Positions 1-8,665 of a stretch of DNA of 41,118 bases are shown here, piece after piece. The stretch's first letter is position 1; each line of letters opens with the position of its first letter. This DNA is from an uncultured Clostridium sp. (GTDB lineage Bacteria > Bacillota > Clostridia > TANB77 > CAG-508), in contig CANAQC010000011.1 in NCBI GenBank assembly GCA_947363765.1, positions 1 through 41,118 of the forward strand, written 5' to 3'. Below the pieces are notes generated by a model that saw only the letters and a list, made by a program, of their open reading frames with translations, did no database searches and had not been told where the DNA came from. A program made the translations under genes and the position numbers.

Positions 1-877
1 GGAAAACTTTTTCTAATTTGTTTAATTCCTTGTTCAAATTCTTCTATTGTATATTTTCTATTCATTCTTTTTAAAGTTTCATTACATCCACTTTGTAAAG
101 ATAAATGAAAATGATTACAAATTTTTTCTAATTTTGAAAGTTCTTCTATAAAGTCTTTTCCGCATTAAGCTAGGTTCTAATGAGCCTAATCTAATTCTTT
201 TAATTTTTTCTATTTGATTAATATTTTTTAATAACTCTAATAATGATGTATCATTTTTTCCTTCTTTTCCATATGATGCTAAATGTATACCAGTAATTAC
301 TACCTCTTTTATTCCTTTTTTTGCAATTTCTTTAATTTCCAAAATTATATCTTCTGGTCTTCTACTTCTAATTGCTCCTCTTGCATATGGTATAATACAG
401 TACGAACAAAAATTATTACATCCATCTTGTATTTTTATAATTGCTCTTGTTTTATCTGTATATGTAGTAGTTCCAAATTCTGCAAATTCTTTTTCATATA
501 AAATATCAGATATTTCTTTTTGTTTTTTTAACTGATAATTCTTTATGTAAGAAATTATATCCTTTTTTTCTTGATTACCAATAATAATATCTATTTGTTC
601 TATTTTGTCTAAATCATTTTTTGATACTTGTACATAACATCCTGTTACAACTAAAAGAGCATTCTTATTTTGTTGTTTTGCTCTTCTAATTATTTGTCTT
701 GATTTTCTATCTGATGTATTTGTTACTGTACAAGTATTTACAACATAAATATCTGCTTTTTTAGAAAAATCAATAATTTCATAATTTTCATCTATAAATT
801 TTTGCTTCATTGCATTTGTTTCATATTGATTTACTTTACAACCGCAATGTATAAAATGCTACAGTTTTTTTCTTCAT
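1..877 (-). CDS. mtaB: tRNA t6A37 methylthiotransferase MtaB (3' end beyond window; two CGG +1 shift sites)
   Basis: Radical SAM enzyme that adds a methylthio group to t6A37 of tRNAs reading ANN codons. The start is ATG at 877-875 behind AGGAG at 884-888. Twelve codons in, an in-frame CGG (844-842) interrupts the gene; skipping its C gives LGCKVNQYE, the motif with the first UPF0004 Fe-S cysteine. The other two UPF0004 cysteines (NTCTVTN, TGCYVQ) and the radical-SAM CX3CX2C (CNNFCSYC) follow. A second CGG (162-160) breaks the frame after GSLEPSLM; skipping its C continues with GKDFIEEL and then HLSLQSGC, as the family requires. The gene leaves the window at base 1. Read without the shifts it would look like a pseudogene, but no other lesion is visible. 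Confidence 0.9.
160..162 (-). other. CGG +1 shift site, mtaB C-terminal part
   Basis: Context ATG-C-GGA. C at 162 is surplus; the shifted frame runs on to the window edge with MtaB-like sequence. Confidence 0.85.
842..844 (-). other. CGG +1 shift site, mtaB N-terminus
   Basis: Context TTG-C-GGT. C at 844 is surplus; GGT encodes the conserved Gly of LGCKVN. Zero frame stops one codon later. Confidence 0.85.
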
Positions 878-897
878 TTATTTCTCCTATAAAATTA

Positions 898-915
898 GAC
901 GGAAAAGATTCCGCC
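898..915 (-). terminator. hairpin after mreB
   Basis: GGCGGAA and TTCCGTC arms (one G-U pair) close a short loop, followed by a weak T-rich stretch that runs into the mtaB ribosome binding site. It could be a leaky terminator or attenuator between mreB and mtaB. Confidence 0.5.
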
Positions 916-933
916 TATCATAACTAAAATTTC

Positions 934-1938
934 TTATAATCTTGTTTTTCCATCTAAAGAATCTAAATTGTCTAATGCTTTTCCTGTTCCTAATGCAACA
1001 CAAGATACTGCATCTTGCGCAATCATAACATTTATTCCTGTTTTTTCTTGTAATAGTTTATCTAAGCCATCTACTAGGCATCCTCCACCTGTCATATAAA
1101 TTCCTTTATCACTAATGTCTGATGCAAGTTCTGGAGGAGTTTTTTCTAATACAGAATGAACAGCATCTATAATCATCATAGCAGGTTCTGTTAATGCTTC
1201 CATCATTTCACTTGAATATATTGTAATTGTTTTTGGAAGTCCTGTAGTTAAATCTCTTCCTCTAATATCCATTTCCATATCTTGAATTTTAGGATAAACA
1301 CATCCTATATTTACTTTTAAATCTTCTGCTGTTCTTTCACCTATTATAACATTATGTTTCTTTTTTATATATTTTACAATGGCTTCATCAAACTTGTCTC
1401 CAGCTACTTTTAAAGAACCACTAACAACAGATCCTCCAAGTGAGATAACTGCAACATCTGTAGTCCCTCCACCAATATCTACAATCATATTTCCACAAGG
1501 TCTTGATATATCAATTCCTGCACCTATTGCTGCTGCAATAGGTTCTTCAATTAAATATACTTTTCTTGCTCCTGCTTGTGATGCTGCATCAATAACTGCC
1601 TTTTTTTCTACTTCTGTTACTTGTGAAGGAATACATATCATAATTCTTGGTGAAAATATAAATTTACCACATACTTTATTAATAAAATGTTTTAACATTT
1701 TTTCTGTTACTGTATAATCTGATATGACTCCATCTTTTAATGGTCTTATTGCTACAATATTTCCTGGTGTTCTTCCAAGCATTCTTCTTGCCTCTTGTCC
1801 TACTGCTAATACTTCTTTTGTATTATTATCTATTGCAACAACAGATGGTTCTCTTAATACAATTCCTTTTCCTTTTACATATGCAATTACTGTTGCAGTT
1901 CCTAAATCTATACCTATATCTTGTCCAAAACCAAACAT
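934..1938 (-). CDS. mreB: rod-shape determining protein MreB
   Basis: Bacterial actin that polymerises under the membrane and guides the elongasome. At 334 residues it is full length. Visible actin-fold ATPase motifs are DIGIDLGTATV near residue 7 (phosphate 1), DIGGGTTDVAV near 155 (phosphate 2) and MTGGGCLVDGLD near 285 (adenosine loop). The N-terminus MFGFGQDIG is MreB-like, although an Mbl paralogue cannot be excluded. ATG follows a GGAAGGAAG ribosome binding site. A good promoter lies about 65 bases upstream. The gene contains no CGG codon. Confidence 0.95.
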   Translation of the reverse strand: MFGFGQDIGIDLGTATVIAYVKGKGIVLREPSVVAIDNNTKEVLAVGQEARRMLGRTPGNIVAIRPLKDGVISDYTVTEKMLKHFINKVCGKFIFSPRIMICIPSQVTEVEKKAVIDAASQAGARKVYLIEEPIAAAIGAGIDISRPCGNMIVDIGGGTTDVAVISLGGSVVSGSLKVAGDKFDEAIVKYIKKKHNVIIGERTAEDLKVNIGCVYPKIQDMEMDIRGRDLTTGLPKTITIYSSEMMEALTEPAMMIIDAVHSVLEKTPPELASDISDKGIYMTGGGCLVDGLDKLLQEKTGINVMIAQDAVSCVALGTGKALDNLDSLDGKTRL

Positions 1939-2001
1939 TATAATCTTCCTTCCTTAGTTTGTTTACTACTATTATTTCTCATTTATTACAAATTAATTAC
2001 A

Positions 2002-2030
2002 ATTATATTACACTTTTTTAAAAATATCAA
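2002..2030 (-). promoter_or_regulatory. sigma-A type promoter for mreB
   Basis: Minus-strand TTGATA (2025-2030), 17-base spacer, TATAAT (2002-2007). Expected start near 1995, in the gap upstream of mreB. Confidence 0.65.
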
Positions 2031-2143
2031 TACGTTTTTCTTAATTGTTTTAATTTATAATTAATATTAAGAAATATTTAATAAACCTCATGTCTTTTCT
2101 AAAAAAATGCTATAACACACATAAGTTAAAGTTTTTTATAATT

Positions 2144-2718
2144 TTATTTGTAAAGTATTGAACTTTCTTTTTTATCCTTTTTTTCATTATAAAATGGTTT
2201 TAAAATTTTTGAAACTATCCAAACTATACTTCCACTTTTTTGCTTTGCAAATCCCTTTCCAAGTGCTTTTCCGTCCAACTGTTAAAGATGCTACTAATGC
2301 ACTAATTAAAAATTGAACTTGAAAAGATAAATTATATATATTAGTTACTTTAATAGCAACAATTGCACTAATTGCTCCACTTAGTACTCCGGCAAATATC
2401 TCCAATAACATCTGCACATATGTTTGCTACTATTGATGAATTTCTAATTAATTTTACTGCTGTTTTTGCTCCTGGAATTTTTTTACTTGCTTTTGCGTGA
2501 AATTCTTCTTCTCCTGCTACTGTTACCGCTACTCCTACAATATCAAAAACAATTCCTACTATTATTACTAAAAATAAAATAAGAATTGCTGGTATCATTG
2601 GGATATCATTAATTGCATTTGTTGATATGTATGAAAAAAATAGCGATAATATAAATGTTATTATAAAAACTTTAATAAACCATTTTACATTCTCGTTATT
2701 CTTTTTTTGTTCCTTCAA
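2144..2718 (-). CDS. CorB-like small membrane protein (two CGG +1 shift sites)
   Basis: Start is TTG at 2718-2716 behind AAGGTGG. With the two surplus C bases (2391 and 2273) skipped, the gene encodes 190 residues. There are two N-terminal hydrophobic segments (about residues 15-32 and 39-65), a middle stretch with VAGEEEFHAKASKK, a glycine-rich third segment with GVLSGAIS, and a basic C-terminal tail with VGGKALGKGF. Proteins of this kind in Clostridia are often labelled Mg2+/Co2+ transporter CorB, but I see no DUF21 or CBS domain, so transport is unproven. Left in the zero frame it would split into two overlapping fragments, neither with a family-like end. It begins directly downstream of the structured RNA. 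Confidence 0.7.
2271..2273 (-). other. CGG +1 shift site 2 in CorB-like gene
   Basis: Context GGA-C-GGA; the shifted frame gives VGGKALGKGF and ends at TAA 2146-2144. Confidence 0.75.
2389..2391 (-). other. CGG +1 shift site 1 in CorB-like gene
   Basis: Context TGC-C-GGA; zero frame stops seven codons later, shifted frame continues as GVLSGAIS. Confidence 0.75.
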
Positions 2719-2748
2719 TTTTTATTTCCACCTTTTTTATATTTTTTA

Positions 2749-3336
2749 GATGGTAAAAGCCTAAGTAAACTTTGTAGTATAGGTCTAGCCGAATTTCTCT
2801 ATTTTCTACTAAACATTACTGTTTAGCTGTTTCCATTTAAAGAAAATATTCTTTTTATCTTTATTTAAACTAAGTAAAAAGAATACCAGACAGCCACTAA
2901 AATCTACACTTTAATCCTTAGACTTTCTTGCACTCTTTTTTGCAAACATTCTAGAAGTTTTCCTTGAAATATTGGCTCTATTATTAGTCTTTTTTGCAGT
3001 AATAATTTCATAATCATAGTTTTTATATTACTTAGCTATTGTAATAAAAAACTGTTTGGATTAATCCCAAAGTTACCACTCAAGACAGGCTACTCTATAT
3101 ATTGTGTCTTGGCACTTTATATAGGTTTTACTTAAAATTTTAAAATTCTAAGCCTCCGCGACAATAGGGGAACATTATATGTATGCCATTACATATTTCC
3201 CTATTATCTTTACTCCCTGAAAACACACAGAACTGGGCGTTACCGCGCACTAACAAGAAACTTCATCGATGTGCCCTTTAGTGGATTTTTAGCCCCACCC
3301 TCATAATAGACAATATTACTAGAATAATGCACCATC
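2749..3336 (-). ncRNA. large structured RNA of unknown class (about 590 nt)
   Basis: No family-like ORF fills this gap between rseP and the CorB-like gene, yet it is rich in secondary structure. The proposed 5' end GATGGT (3336-3331) pairs with ACCATC (2754-2749). Reading 5' to 3' there is CACTAA/TTAGTG interleaved with GGGC/GCCC (pseudoknot-like), a long hairpin around AATAGGG/CCCTATT, a hairpin CTTAGAATTTT/AAAATTTTAAG, then CTATATA/TATATAG whose loop holds CAAGACA that pairs with TGTCTTG outside it (second pseudoknot). ATTCTTTTTA/TAAAAAGAAT and CTAAACA/TGTTTAG hairpins follow. A strong promoter sits just upstream. I see no tmRNA, RNase P, 6S, SRP or T-box signature. No clear terminator precedes the CorB-like gene, so it could also be a very long leader. 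Confidence 0.6.
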
Positions 3337-3343
3337 GTTTGGT

Positions 3344-3372
3344 ATTATAGCATAAATTTTCCAAATATTCAA
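3344..3372 (-). promoter_or_regulatory. promoter of the structured RNA
   Basis: Minus-strand TTGAAT (3367-3372), 17-base spacer ending in TGC, TATAAT (3344-3349), an extended -10. Start expected near 3337, exactly where the 5'/3' closing helix begins. Confidence 0.75.
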
Positions 3373-3393
3373 ATGTATATTAATATTTTTTTA

Positions 3394-4668
3394 TTAAAAT
3401 ATTCTTAATATATCATTATATGTTACAAAAATTGTTAACCCAATTAAGAGTGCAAAACCTAACATTTGAATATTTATTTCTGTTTTTTCTTTCATTGGTT
3501 TTTTTCTAATAGCTTCTATTAAATAAATTACTACTTTTCCTCCATCTAATGGTGGAAATGGAAGTAAGTTTGTAACACCAAGTGATAATGATATTAGTGC
3601 TAGTAGATAAATAAAATCTTGTATTCCTTTAGTATTTGCAACCATTCCTGAAATTCCAATTGGTCCCATTAATTGATTTGTTGCTACTTTCCCTGTAAAT
3701 AACATTTTCAAATTTTCAATAATTGAAGTAGAAAAATTAACACTATCCCAAAAACCATAATAAATATTATTTACAAAATTATTCTCTGCTTTTGCAAAAT
3801 TAATTCCTAAAAGGTATGTGTATGAAACAACTGGCTCTATTTCAATTTCTTTTATATCCTCTTTTCTTTGAATAGTAAACAAAATTTTTTGATTATTACT
3901 TTGCTTTATATATTCTACCACTTTATATGGATTATTTTGTACATCTTTTCCATCAATTTTTAAAATGATGTCTCCTACTTCTATTCCTTGTTTTTGTGCA
4001 GGGCTATCTGGATAAAGTGCAACTATTTTAGTAGTTATTTCATCATCTTTTGTTCCTTGTGTTCCTAAATATATACCTGTATCTTTTGTTGGAATTGTAT
4101 TTGGTTGTACATCTATTTGAATTTTTTCATTGTTTCTTTTTACTTCTAGTTTAACTTTTTCACCTTCAGATTTCTCCATAATATCTGTTATGTCTTGTTT
4201 TTGATGAACTTTCTTTCCATTAATACTAATTACTTCATCTCCAACCATTAAACCTGCTTTTTGGGCTCCATAATCATCTTCTAATCCTTCTATTTTTTGA
4301 GATACAAAACCTCCCATAGAAGAAACTAAGAAAAAATATACTAATAAGCCAAATATAATGTTAACTATTCCTCCTGCCATTACAATTGCAATTCTTTTTG
4401 GAATACTAGTTTTACTAAAAGAACCTTCTTCATTAGAACGTTCTTCTTCTCCCTCCATACTAACAAAACCGCCAAGAGGTATTAGTCTTATTGCATATTG
4501 TGTTTTTGTATTTTTACTTTTCCATATAGTAGGTCCAAATCCAATTGCAAATTCGTTTACTTTTACCTTGCATAATTTTGCAATTAGAAAATGACCTCCT
4601 TCATGAATAAATACAAGAAAACCTAATAAAAAAATGACTTTAATTATTGTTATTAATAAACTAAACAA
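3394..4668 (-). CDS. rseP: site-2 protease RseP (M50 family)
   Basis: Membrane zinc metalloprotease for regulated intramembrane proteolysis. The 424 residues start at TTG 4668-4666 behind AGGAGG. The zinc motif HEGGH lies in the first membrane segment (about residue 22). Two PDZ-like segments follow (around GDEVISINGKKV and GDIILKIDGKDV). The second active-site motif NLLPFPPLDGGK is near residue 367, with C-terminal membrane helices. The gene starts 12 bases after the cdsA stop, so it is translated from the same transcript. The dxr gene usually found between cdsA and rseP in Firmicutes is absent here. Confidence 0.93.
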   Translation of the reverse strand: MFSLLITIIKVIFLLGFLVFIHEGGHFLIAKLCKVKVNEFAIGFGPTIWKSKNTKTQYAIRLIPLGGFVSMEGEEERSNEEGSFSKTSIPKRIAIVMAGGIVNIIFGLLVYFFLVSSMGGFVSQKIEGLEDDYGAQKAGLMVGDEVISINGKKVHQKQDITDIMEKSEGEKVKLEVKRNNEKIQIDVQPNTIPTKDTGIYLGTQGTKDDEITTKIVALYPDSPAQKQGIEVGDIILKIDGKDVQNNPYKVVEYIKQSNNQKILFTIQRKEDIKEIEIEPVVSYTYLLGINFAKAENNFVNNIYYGFWDSVNFSTSIIENLKMLFTGKVATNQLMGPIGISGMVANTKGIQDFIYLLALISLSLGVTNLLPFPPLDGGKVVIYLIEAIRKKPMKEKTEINIQMLGFALLIGLTIFVTYNDILRIF

Positions 4669-4680
4669 ATACTTTTCCTC

Positions 4681-5491
4681 CTATAATAGTCTTAATAGTA
4701 TATAAGCAAATGGTGCAATAAAAATTACACTATCTAATCTATCTAACATACCTCCATGACCTGGTATTAAATTACTAAAGTCTTTAATTCCGACATATCT
4801 TTTTATACTAGATGCTGCAAAATCTCCAATTTGACCAACTATACTTAGTACAATTTCAATTAATAAAATGGTTATATAAGAAAAGTTCATATTAAAAACT
4901 ATATTAAATATAAATGCTAATCCTACTCCAAATATTATTGCACCTATTATTCCACCTATACAACCTTCTATTGTTTTATTTGGACTAATCTTACTAAATT
5001 TGTGTTTCCCCAATGTTCTTCCGTATAATATATGCAAATATATCAGTCCCCCATGCAGCAGCAAATACAAACCACACTAAAAATTTTCCATTTTCCATTG
5101 CATGTATAAGTGGAACAAACATTAAAAATAAAGATATATAACAAATGCCAAAAAATGTTATGGCAATATCATTTACATTTGTTTTCATATTACTTAAAAT
5201 AACTTGTAAAAATAATATAGTTATTCCAAATGGAATTAAAATACTAACAATTGTAATAGCATGCTCAACTGGAATAATATGTATAAATGCAATTAAGAAA
5301 GATGCTATATATCCCATCCAAATGACAGGATGTGCTTTTTGTTTAAATGCATTAAAATATTCATGTACACTCATACTAGCTACAATAGCAAATGTAATAT
5401 CTACTACATAAGTATTCCCTAAAACTAATATTATAACCACAAGTGGCATACCAATAAGTGCTGAAACTATTCTTTTTATATCCATATACAT
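4681..5491 (-). CDS. cdsA: phosphatidate cytidylyltransferase CdsA (CGG +1 shift site)
   Basis: Makes CDP-diacylglycerol from phosphatidic acid and CTP and is essential for phospholipid synthesis. With C5023 skipped the protein is 269 residues, normal for the family, with about eight membrane segments. The C-terminus carries the CDP-DAG synthase signature as SIKRYVGIKDFSN followed by PGHGGMLDRLD. The zero frame ends at GETQI soon after residue 155, removing the catalytic signature. Skipping the C joins DIFAYII to GRTLGKHKF, as in homologues. Because this is a single-copy essential enzyme in most bacteria, decay is an unlikely explanation for the break. It sits between uppS and rseP in one operon. 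Confidence 0.93.
5021..5023 (-). other. CGG +1 shift site, cdsA
   Basis: Context ATA-C-GGA. Shifted frame reads GRTLGKHKF, a conserved CdsA segment. Confidence 0.88.
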
Positions 5492-5502
5492 TAACCTTTC
5501 TA

Positions 5503-6222
5503 TTATTTTCCCTTTTTAATAGTTCTATTTTGATATTCTTTAATTGCTTTTAATAAATCTTCTTTTGTAAAATCTGGCCAATTTTTTTCAATAAATATAA
5601 ATTCTGAATAAATTGTTTGCCATGGTAGAAATCCACTTGTTCTAATTTGACCACTTGTTCTAATTACTAAATTTGGATCTGGCTGTCCTACTGTATACAA
5701 ATGATTACTTACTATTTGTTCTGAAATATCTTCTAAATCAATTTTATTATCTTTTACCTCTTTTGATATTTCTTTTATTGCTTTTATTATTTCTGCTCTT
5801 CCACCATAATTTAATGCAACATTAAATGTAATTCCTGTATTATCTTTTGTTCTTTCTATTGTTTTTTCAATACTTTTTTGAAGACCTTTTGACAATACAG
5901 TTTTGTCTCCTAACATTTTTACTTTAATATTTTCTGTATCTGCACGTTTTGAAAAATCGTCTAAATAAGTTTTCAAAAGTAACATTAAAGCTCCTACTTC
6001 TTCTTTTGTACGATTCCAATTCTCTGTAGAAAAAGCATATACTGTAAGATGTTTAATTCCTATTTTATTTGCATATCTTACAATATCTTCTAATACTTTT
6101 GCACCTTCTTTATGTCCTAATTTTGAATCTATTCCTCTTTTTTTTGCCCAAGTACGATTTCCATCCATGATAATTGCAATATGACTTGGTAATCTTTCCT
6201 GGTCAATTTCTTGTATTGTCAT
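5503..6222 (-). CDS. uppS: undecaprenyl diphosphate synthase UppS
   Basis: Cis-prenyltransferase that makes the C55 carrier for cell-wall precursors from farnesyl-PP and isopentenyl-PP. The start at ATG 6222-6220 (MTIQEIDQ) is preferred over an upstream ATG inside the frr stop region because AGGAGG lies four bases in front; the product is 239 residues. The catalytic HIAIIMDGNRTWAKKRG and the GHKEGA and YAFSTENW motifs are present. The C-terminal signature reads RTSGQIRTSGFLPWQ, where the usual glutamate after RTSG/RTGG is glutamine and the pentapeptide IRTSG occurs twice. The downstream metal-binding glutamate (YSEF) is kept. Cotranscribed with frr and cdsA. Confidence 0.93.
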   Translation of the reverse strand: MTIQEIDQERLPSHIAIIMDGNRTWAKKRGIDSKLGHKEGAKVLEDIVRYANKIGIKHLTVYAFSTENWNRTKEEVGALMLLLKTYLDDFSKRADTENIKVKMLGDKTVLSKGLQKSIEKTIERTKDNTGITFNVALNYGGRAEIIKAIKEISKEVKDNKIDLEDISEQIVSNHLYTVGQPDPNLVIRTSGQIRTSGFLPWQTIYSEFIFIEKNWPDFTKEDLLKAIKEYQNRTIKKGK

Positions 6223-6238
6223 CTTTCCTCCTAAATAT

Positions 6239-6787
6239 TTATACACTCATAATTTCTTTTTCTTTATTTGCTGTAATAGAATCAATTTCTTCTATTTTTT
6301 TATCTGTTATTTTTTGAATATCTTCTTCTGCTGTTCTTAAATCATCTTCTGTAATAAGAGATTCCTTTTGTTTCTTTTTAAATTCATCTATTCCATCTCT
6401 ACGAATAGCACGAATAGCCACTTTTGATTCTTCTGCCATTTTTTTAATATCTTTTACTAACTCTTTTCTTCTTTCTTCATTTAATTCTGGGAAAGATAGA
6501 CGAATTACTTTTCCATCATTATTTGGATTAATTCCAATATCAGATGCTAAAATTGCTCTTTCAATTTCTTTTAAAATACTTGCATCCCATGGTTGTATAA
6601 CAATAAGTCTTGCTTCTGGTACAGATATTCCTGCAACTTGACTAATTGGCGTTTCTACTCCATAATAATCTAATTTTACTTTATTTAATATTGCAGGATT
6701 TGCTCTTCCTGCTCTTACTGAAGCTAAATTTTCTGCAAATACACTAATTGTTTTTTCCATCTTTTCTTCTATAAATTTATAATCCAT
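6239..6787 (-). CDS. frr: ribosome recycling factor
   Basis: Splits post-termination ribosomes together with EF-G. The 182 residues match the family length. The sequence shows SVRAGRANPAIL near residue 23, the DYYG and ISVPEAR segments of domain II, and the long C-terminal helix of domain I with LNEERRKELVK and IRRD. It lies downstream of pyrH, the usual Firmicutes neighbour, and just before uppS. Confidence 0.96.
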   Translation of the reverse strand: MDYKFIEEKMEKTISVFAENLASVRAGRANPAILNKVKLDYYGVETPISQVAGISVPEARLIVIQPWDASILKEIERAILASDIGINPNNDGKVIRLSFPELNEERRKELVKDIKKMAEESKVAIRAIRRDGIDEFKKKQKESLITEDDLRTAEEDIQKITDKKIEEIDSITANKEKEIMSV

Positions 6788-6841
6788 AAATATTCTCTCC
6801 TTTTTATTTTATTATTGGTATTTTATTTATATTCGTAATTG

Positions 6842-7549
6842 TTATTTTACAATTGTTCCTATTTTTTCACCTTTAACAATTTTAATCATATTTTCTGGTT
6901 TATCAATTCCAAATACCATAAGTGGAATTTGATTATCTCTACAAAGTGCTGTTGCTGTTGAATCCATTACTTTTAAATCTTTTGTTAAAATATCTGTATA
7001 TGAAATTTCATCATACTTTATAGCATCTTTATCTATTTTTGGATCTGCTGAATAAACTCCATCAATAGTTTTAGCAAGTAATATAACTTCTGCATTAATT
7101 TCTGCTGCACGAAGTGCTGCTCCTGTATCAGTTGAAAAATATGGATTTCCTGTTCCACAAGCGAATATAACTACTCTTCCTCTTTCTAAATGTTTTACTG
7201 CCTTTCTTCTAATATATGGTTCTGCAATTTGTCTCATTTCAATTGCTGTTTGTACTCTTGTTTTTAATTCTCTTGCTTCTAGGGCATCTTGTAATGCTAA
7301 TGCGTTCATTGTTGTTGCAAGCATTCCCATGTAATCTGATGTAGTTCTTTCCATTTGGTGCCCGTATTTTCCTCTCCAAAAATTTCCACCACCAACAACA
7401 ATTGCAACTTCTACTCCTAATTGTGTTAAATTTTTTACTTCATCACAAATATTGCCTACAGTTTCTGCGTCAATTCCTGTTTTTCTTTCTCCTGCTAATG
7501 CCTCTCCACTTAGTTTTAATAATACTCTTTTATACTTAATGTCCCCCAC
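6842..7549 (-). CDS. pyrH: uridylate kinase PyrH
   Basis: Phosphorylates UMP to UDP in pyrimidine nucleotide synthesis; hexameric amino-acid-kinase fold. The 235 residues start at GTG 7549-7547, with GGGAGA about a dozen bases upstream. Motifs seen are LLKLSGEAL near the N-terminus, [10 protein letters not shown], the [16 protein letters not shown] segment, and [13 protein letters not shown] near residue 137. It is first in the pyrH-frr-uppS-cdsA-rseP run. A TACGGG string here places CGG out of frame and causes no shift. Confidence 0.96.
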   Translation of the reverse strand: MGDIKYKRVLLKLSGEALAGERKTGIDAETVGNICDEVKNLTQLGVEVAIVVGGGNFWRGKYGHQMERTTSDYMGMLATTMNALALQDALEARELKTRVQTAIEMRQIAEPYIRRKAVKHLERGRVVIFACGTGNPYFSTDTGAALRAAEINAEVILLAKTIDGVYSADPKIDKDAIKYDEISYTDILTKDLKVMDSTATALCRDNQIPLMVFGIDKPENMIKIVKGEKIGTIVK

Positions 7550-7734
7550 TTAATATACACTCTCCCTAAATTTATATTTTATCGTTTATTATTCTATCAT
7601 ATATCTTTTAAAATTTGCACTACTTTTTTAAGAATTTATTTATTTTTTGTTATTGTTTAAATCTTATATAATTATATAGGTTAATATTCAAACTCTATAT
7701 ATAGTTTAATGTATAATGTTAATGACTTTTGTTC

Positions 7735-7763
7735 TTGTAAATTTTTTTAGAATTTTGTATAAT
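7735..7763 (+). promoter_or_regulatory. promoter overlapping the start of the RluA family gene
   Basis: TTGTAA (7735-7740), 17-base spacer, TATAAT (7758-7763) with an upstream TG. The predicted RNA start at about 7770 coincides with the first plausible ATG, implying a leaderless message. Confidence 0.6.
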
Positions 7764-7769
7764 ACCTAT

Positions 7770-8624
7770 ATGAAAACTTTAATTATAAATAAAAAATATG
7801 ATAATAAAAAATTAAATATGGTTTTACAAAATGAATTTCCAGAATTGTCTATTCATACGATTTATAAAACTTTACGAAAAAAAGATATAAAATTAAATGG
7901 AAAACGTATTAACCAAGATGTTATTTTGCATAATGGTGATGTTCTTGAAATTTATATTGTAGATGATTTATTATATACTAAAAAGAATATTGAAATTGTT
8001 TATGAAGATAATTTTATTTTAATAGTTAATAAACCTAATAATTTAGAAATTCTTGGAGAAAATAGTTTAACTACTCTTCTTTCTAAAAAACAAGACTCTC
8101 CTATTTATCCTTGCCATCGCTTAGACCGTAATACCACTGGTATTGTATTATTTGCCAAAACCAAAGAAGTCCAAGATATCTTATTTAATAAATTTAAAAA
8201 TTCCGAAATTCAAAAACACTACAAATGCCATGTATATGGTATTCCAAAAGTAAAAAAACAAATACTAACATCTTATCTTTTTAAAGATAAAAAAAAATCT
8301 ATTGTTTATATTTCAGATATGCCAAAAAAAGGATATCGTAAAATTATTACAAGTTATGAAGTTTTAAATGAATTTAATAATAATACTTGTATTTTAGATG
8401 TTAGACTACATACTGGTAGAACTCACCAAATTCGTGCTCATTTGGCACATATAGGATATCCTATTATTGGTGATGGAAAATATGGAAAAAATGAAATTAA
8501 TAAACTATTTCAAGCAAAAACACAAAAATTATGTAGTTACAAAATGAAATTTAATTTTCAAAATGATGATAATATATTAAATTACTTGAACCATAAGGAA
8601 TTTAGTATTGAAAATAACTTTTAG
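7770..8624 (+). CDS. RluA family pseudouridine synthase
   Basis: Isomerises uridine to pseudouridine in rRNA or tRNA. From ATG 7770 the product is 284 residues. An S4-like RNA-binding segment comes first (about residues 8-66, with KKDIKLNGKRIN), then the catalytic domain with HRLDRNTTGIVLFAK holding the active-site aspartate (about residue 120), and GRTHQIRAHLAH near the C-terminus. An upstream in-frame ATG at 7716 would add a hydrophobic 18-residue extension foreign to the family and would lie on the promoter. No ribosome binding site precedes 7770. It is divergent from pyrH. Which paralogue (RluD, RluC or YtzG-like) I cannot tell. No CGG codons. Confidence 0.88.
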   Translation: MKTLIINKKYDNKKLNMVLQNEFPELSIHTIYKTLRKKDIKLNGKRINQDVILHNGDVLEIYIVDDLLYTKKNIEIVYEDNFILIVNKPNNLEILGENSLTTLLSKKQDSPIYPCHRLDRNTTGIVLFAKTKEVQDILFNKFKNSEIQKHYKCHVYGIPKVKKQILTSYLFKDKKKSIVYISDMPKKGYRKIITSYEVLNEFNNNTCILDVRLHTGRTHQIRAHLAHIGYPIIGDGKYGKNEINKLFQAKTQKLCSYKMKFNFQNDDNILNYLNHKEFSIENNF

Positions 8625-8641
8625 TTATTTTCAATACTAAA
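8601..8641. terminator. bidirectional hairpin at the RluA family gene end
   Basis: Perfect 18-base arms (from TTTAGTATTG to CAATACTAAA) with a five-base loop; the stop codon of the plus-strand gene lies in the loop. It separates two convergent genes. Confidence 0.65.
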
Positions 8642-8665
8642 TAGAATAAGTATTATATTAATATA

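Noticed and set aside
2940..3060. A basic 30-40 codon minus-strand reading frame (KKTNNRANIS...) inside the structured RNA
   Set aside because: No start with a ribosome binding site, and it overlaps predicted helices.
2749..3336. tmRNA, RNase P RNA or T-box for the structured region
   Set aside because: No GGATTCGAC, no tag ending in ALAA, no GAGGAAAGTCC; the plus-strand TTACCGCG resembles a T-box end but no specifier stem or downstream gene exists.
7716..7769. Upstream ATG for the RluA family gene
   Set aside because: Adds a hydrophobic extension absent from the family and lies on the promoter; no ribosome binding site.
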